Assembly (NCBI GenBank): GCA_030248215.1
Contig: JASANG010001782.1
Coordinates: 124,001 to 188,000 of the forward strand
DNA length: 64,000 nt
Direction of reading: 5' to 3'
Source: Enoplolaimus lenunculus
Taxonomy: Eukaryota > Nematoda > Enoplea > Enoplida > Thoracostomopsidae
The notes under the pieces are model-generated. The model searched no databases, was not told the DNA's origin, and saw only the letters and a list, made by a program, of their open reading frames with translations. A program made the translations under genes and the position numbers. Position 1 is the first letter of the stretch. Every line of letters begins with the position of its first letter. Shown here piece by piece: positions 50,301 to 59,300 of the stretch.

Positions 50301-53300
50301 ATCCGAATCTTGCATGTGGCAAGTTTCAGATTTACTCTATAATTTGTTTCAGAATATCAATGCAGTGCCAGCTGCATAACTTTTAAACGTTAATATATTT
50401 TGTGCCCAACCTTAGTTCTGAGATTTGTGACCTGAAACAAAAAATATTGATTTATATAACAAGTTTATTACAATTTTTTGCTCAGAAATGAAAAATACAT
50501 TGTCGAACATTGTTGGATTCGGCTGGTTTTTTCACAACCGAACCCGAATTTCGAACCACAATTTTTTGCCGAATCCAAACTTTTGTTGCCATCCTGGTCA
50601 GGGATGGGTGGTCTCGGCAAATCTCGGGATTTGGCGCGTCTCGGTCTCGCTTTTTTCAGTCTCGGTGGTTTGCAAACCGAGATCAAGGAGGTGAAAAAAA
50701 GATAAGCAATCACAAAATTTTCCTTAGATCGCAGCTTTGGTCTGGAAGTACTTGCGCATTTCGCTTACCAACACAGACAGCGAACGATTATGGAGCGCCG
50801 CTACCTGGTTATACAGCGATTTTAGAAACAGAATGACCCATTCGGTTACCCAAAATTCTATGTTTGACAGGAAACCCAAAACACTTGATTTTATTGTGAC
50901 AAAGCAAAAACAGTTGCATTTTCGTGTTTAAAACATTTAAGGCATTGTTTGAAGTATGGGTCATAAGCATTTACAACGTCACGCTATGTTAAAAGTTTTC
51001 CAGTCTATTCGGGTTGCCCAGGAGCAAAAACAACACTATAACGCTGAGGTGAGACAGTGTAATTGGTCCCTACCAGGGTGCAACCGGAATTCCGGTTCCG
51101 GCATTTTTTCACCTTCCGGTTCCGGTTCCGGTAAATTTTTACCGGATTTAAAAATTCCGGTGTTATAATTTGGCCGTTTTTTTAACTTTGCTAATCTTCA
51201 AGAATCTCTTTAGAAAGCCACTTGTATTCCGAATATAAGCCATTGATGGTGGATTTCACTTCAGTCGACGACGAAAATCTAAAATACAACAAATAAAATA
51301 AATACCTATGTTCGACTAAGGTTATTTCACAAATAATAGAGCAAAAAATAAGATTAAAATGAAATTTTTGGTGAAATGCATTTTTCACTTTCCGGTTCCG
51401 GTTCCGGTAAAATTTTCAAATTCCGGTTCCGGTAAATTGTAATTCCGGTTGCACCCTGGTCCCTACCCTGTTCGAAGGATATGGCGACAGTAGCCAAACG
51501 AAAAATTGAGTAAAAAATAAATTTTGGCGGCGATTCATTTGCTTAATTGTATGTAGCGGCAATTCAAAGCAGGTAAAAATATTGAAAAATCTTGTTGAGC
51601 GAAGCTCGGAGTTTCGCGAAGCGTTTTATGTTTTGTACTTGGGGGTCGAAAGGTGGATGTCCGTCCGTTCGTCTGTCCGTCCGAAAAGAATCTCAGGAAC
51701 GGTTGAACCGATTTTTATAAACTTTTTTGTTTGAAAGCCAATTATCCTAGGGTGTTAACCTCGCATTGGGGTTTTAAAATTTTAAGCCGTTTATTAGCTA
51801 CAGGTAATTTGCATAATTAATTAAGCCTAAATTAGGACTTTCCACAATATTTCAGTAATTATTACAGTTAGCAACAATCTAATTTTAGCATTAAAGGGTT
51901 TTTGGGTGCGAGAAATCTCCGTAGACTGTTTACAAACCTCCAAAACTGATAATTGAGTAGCTAGCTAATGGATAATTTGCATATTAGCATAGTTTGTAAG
52001 CCTAAATTAGGACTTCATACAATATTTCACTAATTATTAAGGTTAAATGCAATATAATTTCAGCAATAAAGGGTTTTTAGGTGCGAGGAATTTGAATAAA
52101 TTGTTTACAAACATCCCAAACCGATAATTGAATAGTGAGCTAATAGCTAATTTGCATATTAGCTTAATTGACAAGACAAAATTAGGACTTTTTAAATTAT
52201 TTCAATAATTATTAGGGTTTACTGAAGGTTTTTTGGTGCGAGGAATCTGAACAAATTGTTTACAAACGTCTAAAACCGAAAAACCGATAATTGAGTAGTT
52301 AGCTAATGGATAATTTGCATATAAGTATAATTGATAAGCCTAAATTAGGCGTTTTTACAATGTTTCACTAATTATTAGGGTTACAAGCAATCTAATTTCA
52401 GCAATAATGGGTTTTTGGGTGCGATAAATCTGAATAAATTGTCTAAAGACCTTTAAAAGCAATTGTCGAATAGTTAGCTAATACATAATTTGCATATTTG
52501 CTTAATTGACGAGACAAAATTAGAACTTTTTAAATCATTCCAATAATTATTAGGGTGGCTGAGGGGTTTTTGGATGCGAAGAATCCGAGGAAATTGCTTA
52601 CAAACCTCCGAAACCGATAAATGAATATTTAGCTAATAACTAATTTGCATATTACCTTAATTGCTTACGTGTGTTCGAGCTTCGCTCAATAAATGTTGTC
52701 CCACTACGACTGGTTTAAAATATTATCGGTCTCGGTAGGTTGGGTCTCGATCTCGCTTTTTGAACGAGACCACCCATCCCTGACCCTGGTCTGCGATGAA
52801 GCGTGCCTGGAAACTAGTTACTCGTTGAATAAACTATATATATATTTTAATCTTATTTTTTGCTCTATTATTTGTGAAATAACCCTAGTCGAACATAGGT
52901 ATTTATTTTATTTGTTGTATTTAAGATTTTCATCATCGACTGAAGTGAAATCCACCATCAATGGCTTATATTCGGAGTACAAGTGACTTTCAAAAGAGAT
53001 TCTTAATAATGAGGAGAGTTAAGAAAACGGCCAAATTATAACACCGGAATTTTTAAATCCGGTAAAAATTTACCGGAACCGGAAGGTGAAAAAATGCCGG
53101 AACCGGAATTCCGGTTGCACCCTGATATATATATATATATATATATATTTGTGGCGAAATTTTTCTGTGGTGTGTATGTTTCGTAGCGCGATTGTTTTCA
53201 GGGATGGAGTAAGTTCTCCAATGTTCACTAAAACAGATTCCAAGACAAATAACAAAACGAATGAAGCGCTTGCTATGCAGGATCTCAATATTTCGGCTGA

Positions 53301-56300
53301 TAATGGGAGTGTCATTAAAGAACAGAATAAGCTTGATTCGCTTTCCGTTCACGCACAGGAATCTTCAAATTTGTTCATTAGTGACACATCCGCTGAACGT
53401 ATCCGCCGTGAAATAACAGCGAAACTTGACGAAGCTGTGGGTAGCGGCGGCATACAACGTAAGTAATGTAACCCTACAACTGGTATTCTGCATCGCCAGA
53501 ACAATCTTTTACAATAATCTTTGTTGGAAATGACAAAAATAAGTATATAAAGAAGCCTGATTAATAATGTTAATACATACTTAAACCTTGGTAGAACAAA
53601 ATTATAACAAATTATAGCATGTAATACTAAATTAATTACCGTGTTGAAGATTCACTTCTTTCTTGGCAAAGTAATCACGTAAATACCTCTGGCTATTGTT
53701 TTCCACCTTTGTAAACACCGGTATAAATTCAATTACTAAGTAACGTGCGAGCCCTGTTTCGCAAACCCGAATTTAGACTACTTTATATAGTTGCGGAGTA
53801 TAATATTGATGTTGACCATCGTAGTCGAAAATGCATTGTTTCGTAATTATTTATTCGTATCAATGAATAGTTTCGAATTGTTTTTGGATTGAGCACAGCC
53901 GTCAACTTAGTACTCTAGATTTTGCGATTCATATGAAGTTTACTAATAATGTATAATAGCGATGTCCCGGGGCCACGATTTAACCCTAGGCTGGAGTCGG
54001 GGGCCGGGGCCAGCAAAATACACTAAACCTCAAAATTTATGCATTTTTTGCGTCAGCATATCCCTGGAATGTTTACCACATCGTGTCACGCGACATTTTG
54101 TAGATACTCCCATGTTATTAAGTTACAGTTGATGCGTTTGTTATTTTCCATATCGCGTTACGCGATATTTTGCCTCTGGTAATATAATAAAGTTACATAC
54201 TTTGCTGCGTTTGGATTCTGGCTAAATTGTGCCATGGAACATCGGTTTTCTGGTACCGTCAATTGCACCATTTAGCCCCGGCACCCTCTAGCCCGACCCG
54301 CGGACATTTCTAATGCATAGCTTGATTTGTGCAACTATATATAAGTAGATGGAAAATGAGGGGTTTGCCTTCCCCCCACTGGTGGGGCTGTCGAGGTAAT
54401 TAATTACGAGGTAATTAATTACGAGGTAATTAATCACATAGGGTTTTATAAATAATGTTGGTTATACCCCCCCGTGAGGTTGTCGGGATTATTAATTACA
54501 AGGTAATTAATCACATGGCGTTTTACGAACAATGTTGGGTTTACTTCCCCCCACCGGTGGCGTTGGTTCTGGGGGGCATGATAAAAATGAGGTTTGACCC
54601 CGCCTCACCAGCGGTTGTGAGCGGTTTTATGAAAAATTGACCCCGCCTGACGAGGGTTTCTAAGCGGTTTTTTATGAAAATTAAGGTTTGTACCCCTCAC
54701 GAGGGATTGTCAGCGGTTTTATGAAAAATTCGGGTTTTGCCCCCGTCATGAGGGGTTTAGAGGCGTTTCATGAAAGATTCGAGTTTTACCCTCCTACTGG
54801 GTGTATGACTCATACCAGCTGGCTTGGAACATACCAACTAATTAACCATGATAAGTTTATTTATAAAGTTCTTATTGTTAGGTTTGAAAAATGAAATTAT
54901 TAAAGCATATCAACTGATTAATGATTATGAGCTTTTGAAATTTGAAAAAGTTCTTATCTTTTCAATCCTCATTTGAAAATTTTTTGTAATATTAAAGTTT
55001 TAAAATTAATCATGCGAAAATTATTGATTCTAAAAGTTCTTATCTATTCGATCAAGGTGCATGTTTTAAATATTTATGTTCTATCCCAATGTTATAGGGT
55101 ACCAGCAAATTAATCATTCTCAGATTTTTGAAAGTTCTTATTTATTCGATCCAGGTGCAGGTTTGAGAAATTTTTGTAATAGAAAATTATTGTTAAGTTT
55201 CTTTATATTTGAAAAAGTTCTTATCTTTTCAGCCCAGGACCACGTTTGAGCAAGCAATGTTTGAAACTTTAATAAAATGAAATTGTTTGAATTTAGATTT
55301 TCAGTAATTAATCACTGGCTATAAAAGCTTGTTTATGGAATATTGCCAAATTTTATATATACATTTAAACTGATTAGTTACTTTTTCAGAAAGAACCTCA
55401 GGTTATATTCTTATAAGTGAAAACCAGATAATCGTTTATCAGGGTTTCAAATCTAAAAGTATAAAAACTGGTTTGGCAAGGTTTGTTTTGTCAGCTAAAT
55501 CTGCTTTCTGAGCTTTTGAAATTTGAAAAAGTTCTTATCTTTTCAATCCTGATTTGAAAATTTTTTGTAATAAAGTTTTAATATTAATCATGCTAAAATT
55601 ATTGATTCTAAAAGTTATCTATTCGATCAAGGCGCATGTTTTAAATATTTATGTTCTATCCCAATGTTAAAGGGTACCAGCAAATTAATCATTCTCAGAT
55701 TTTTGAAAGTTCTTATTTATTCGATCCAGGTGCAGCTTTGAGAAATTTTTGTCATATAAAATTATTGTTAAGTTTCTTTATATTTGAAAAAGTTCTTATC
55801 TTTTCAGCCCGGGACCACGTTTGAGCAAGCAATGTGTGAAACTTTAATAAAATGAAATTGTTTGAATTTAGATTTTCAGTAATTAATCACTGGCTATAAA
55901 AGCTTTTTTTGGAATATTGCCTAATTTAAGTTATACATTTAAACTGATTACTTACTTTTTTCAGAAAGAACCACATTAGATTATATTCTTATCAGTGAAA
56001 ACCGGATAATCGTTTATCAGGGTGCCAAATCTAAACGTATAAAAACTGGTTTGGCAAGGTTTGTTTTGTCAGCTAAATCTGCTTGAAACAAGTCTCCCAA
56101 CTTTACTATTGTACGCCGCCTCTCGTATAGGATTCTATCGTATGAAAACAAACTCGACTATCGGTCACTCATCTCAAATTAGGTGAAACAGTATCATTTA
56201 TTGGTATTACATAAATTCAATAAAGCAAGTTAATCATCAATTGCATTACACAGTTCATCAAGCAAATTTATACTGTCAGCTTTGATTGCAACTTTTAATG

Positions 56301-59300
56301 TCCATAACGTAAGTGCAATTCCATCACCTGCAATATTACGCTTGTCATCAAATGCCGATAAACTAATTTTATTCAATATCACGGCGTTTATTATATGCTT
56401 ATTAGGCCGTATCATGTTCATCTGGTGACGCATTTTTCTTTGCAAAATAGACCATTCACGTAATTTTGGTGTTTAATCTCTTTCTACACCATCGCTTTCT
56501 CTATACCTTTGGCTCGTTTTTCTTTACTCCACCACATCTGTTGGATAATCAGTGGTATCAAAAATGATGCTTTAGTTGCCATATCATGGTAAATATCGTT
56601 TGCTTTTACTTGATAGCGTAACTAATCTGTATCGGTTAAAAGAAGTTGACAACAGATATTGTATAATGTTTTCATATAGTGGTAGTGAAAATCGTACATG
56701 AGCAGGGTGCAACCGGAATTCCGGTTCCGGTTGCGGCATTTTTTCACCTTCCGGTTCCGGTACATTTTTACCGGATTTAAAAATTCCGGTGTTAAAATTT
56801 GGCCGTTTTCTTAACTTTGCTAATTTTTAAGAATCTCTTTTGAAAGCCACTTGTACTCCGAATATAAGCCATTGATGGTGGATTTCACTTCAGTCGACGA
56901 CGAAAATCTAAAATACAACACATAAAATAAATACCTATGTTCGACTAAGGTTATTTCACAAATAATAGAGCAAAAAATAAGATTAGAATGAAATTTTTGG
57001 TGAAATGCATTTTTCACTTTCCGGTTCCGGTAAAATTTTCAAATTCCGGTTCCGGTTCCGGTAAATTGTAATTCCGGTTGCACCCTGTACATGAGGTTCT
57101 TTGACAGATCTAAGACGGTAAATCCAATATGTATGGGTTTGCATAATTTAATAGTTATACGGTGCATTTTGACAGCAACCAGGTCTTGGTTGAATATCGA
57201 CGACATTGCATACCTTAGATTAGCCACCAGCATTGTGTACTTCTTTTCATTTGTAATGAAGTGAATGTCGACATATCCCTTCACGTTTTCCATAGTTTTT
57301 CCAAAAACGGTATTATTCAGAAGCTTGTAGAAATCTTTCTCAAAGTCATTTTCTTGCTGCTTTTAGCATCTCTGCGTTATAAGTAATGTATTTCTCCATC
57401 CAAGAAAATTGGTCAAATAAAACGACGCTATGAACTTTCATCAATTTCATACCAAGACTTAAATACTGCTGGAGATTGCAAATGTGGACCATATACAATT
57501 GTGTATTTTAAGATAGGGGACCAACTTTCTCACTATTGTAATCTCAAGACGTTCTGGTGCTAGTGGGTACTCGTTGTGATGATTTTGCAGTTCTTTAGGG
57601 TATTCGAAGTCAACTTCCAATACATATCCTGTATCGGTCTCTGTACTCACAGTATTCCAATTGATATCATCAATTTTTTTCGCGAGACAACCATTTGAAT
57701 GAGTAGCATGGTAATTTTAAACCATTGACCATCCATACAAATTGTTTGCATCGTAGTAGACTACGTAATTATTTGGTTTGGTCGCGTCGTTTTCTTCTGT
57801 ATAGGGATTATTCGCCTTGACATATCGATGAGAAGTTACCGATACTCCACGCGTCCCATGCAAAGCTTGGCAATGTTATGTAATGCACAGGAACCAACTG
57901 ATATTTATTGAGCCCAAATTGTCTGAAGTTCTCAAATACGTCACATAACAATGAAACATCTGTCTTTAGGTGAATGTCATGATTTTCTCCGAGATCGGTG
58001 ATTCCCATTTGTTCCATACGTATAGTGCATGCAGGACGTACAAAATTCTGATTGAGTTGGCAATTTCAGTTATTAAAGCGATTGACGTTATCCATGTACT
58101 CATACTGATAAAACCCCTTGTGCAACATGAGATGTAGGTTGTCTCCAAGTTGCCACGTACGCTGTAATATATTTCTTTTTGAAATTGTCGGTGAGAGTTT
58201 GAAGTGAAGATGGTTGAAATTCGAATGTATCAATAAAACGAATCTTTAATATAATTTGATGTCCATCGTCGTCGCCGTGTCATTACACAAAATAAAGTGG
58301 ACTCCTTCCACAATTGCATCCCAACATTCGTCGTCTTGATCATCTGCTTCTTCCAAAATAAATCGATTGGCCACAAAACAACCACCGGTTGGTGCTTTCT
58401 TGCGTTTCTTTGACTTACGTTTGATTGAGGACGTCATGTAATCTTACAATTTTTGCAATGCATTCAATCTCGAGACCTTTCTGTTTGCATACTACACCAA
58501 GTCGTTGGATTATAAGATGACCATCGTATCGTCGTAGATTGTGAAACAGAACGTTAACTGCAACACGGTATGAAACATTTATCGCAAAAGTAGAGCTTAT
58601 CTCTATTTGGTCGTTGTGTGTTTAAAAGTGCATCTAAGCTGCGCACCAAACCATAATGTTCTTTGTACAGTAATAGGTGGATATATCTTGTGGTGAGTTT
58701 TTGAAATGAATAATCGAGCCCATATACGTCAGAGATCGACCGGATATTAATTTTAGCGGGTGCAGGAACCGGAGCCGGATTGTGAATTTTGTACCGGACC
58801 CGGAGCCGGATGTTAACCGGACATAGAGAGGATCTGAATTTGTACAATGTTGGAAGTTTTTGAATCGTGCACAAATATGAATTTATGCATTTAAGATTTA
58901 ATTTTGGTTTAGATTTTTCATTCCATGTCAGCTTCCATTCATGAATTGCTCGGAATTGCAGTCGCTTCAAAATCTCTAGTATTTTGACGTGCAAAAACAG
59001 TTTATAATATTTGGAACCACAACCACAAATATCCGGTATCCGGTAAGTTTAAACCGGATACCGGAACTGGATGTCGGATTTTGCCGGAGATTAAACCGGA
59101 ACCAAATATTCGGTCGATCCCTGGTATACGTTTACCGTAATATCATTTTGGTTTTCGAAACAAGGGATTTGTTGGAGTGTGACAGGGTAACTAATACCGC
59201 TCATCTTAAGCTCTGTCTCAAAACGTTCATAGTTGGTTACACATTCTGGATGCTCCTTGCGATCCACAGAGTGTAACGCCGCCAATACTGACCAAAAGAA

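Larger units (their letters stand above)
50599..52781 (+). mobile_element. hAT transposon relic carrying two nested elements
   Basis: Ends cagggatgggtggtctcggc and gaacgagaccacccatccctg are inverted repeats, flanked by atcctggt (50591-50598) and accctggt (52782-52789), 7 of 8 identical, as expected for hAT. Inside are a transposase C-terminal piece (50720-50931), a 385-bp MITE with its own 8-bp duplication (51074-51458) and a tandem-repeat element (51595-52689). A second, truncated copy is at 20470-21151. It lies in NUSAP1 intron 4. Confidence 0.85.
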
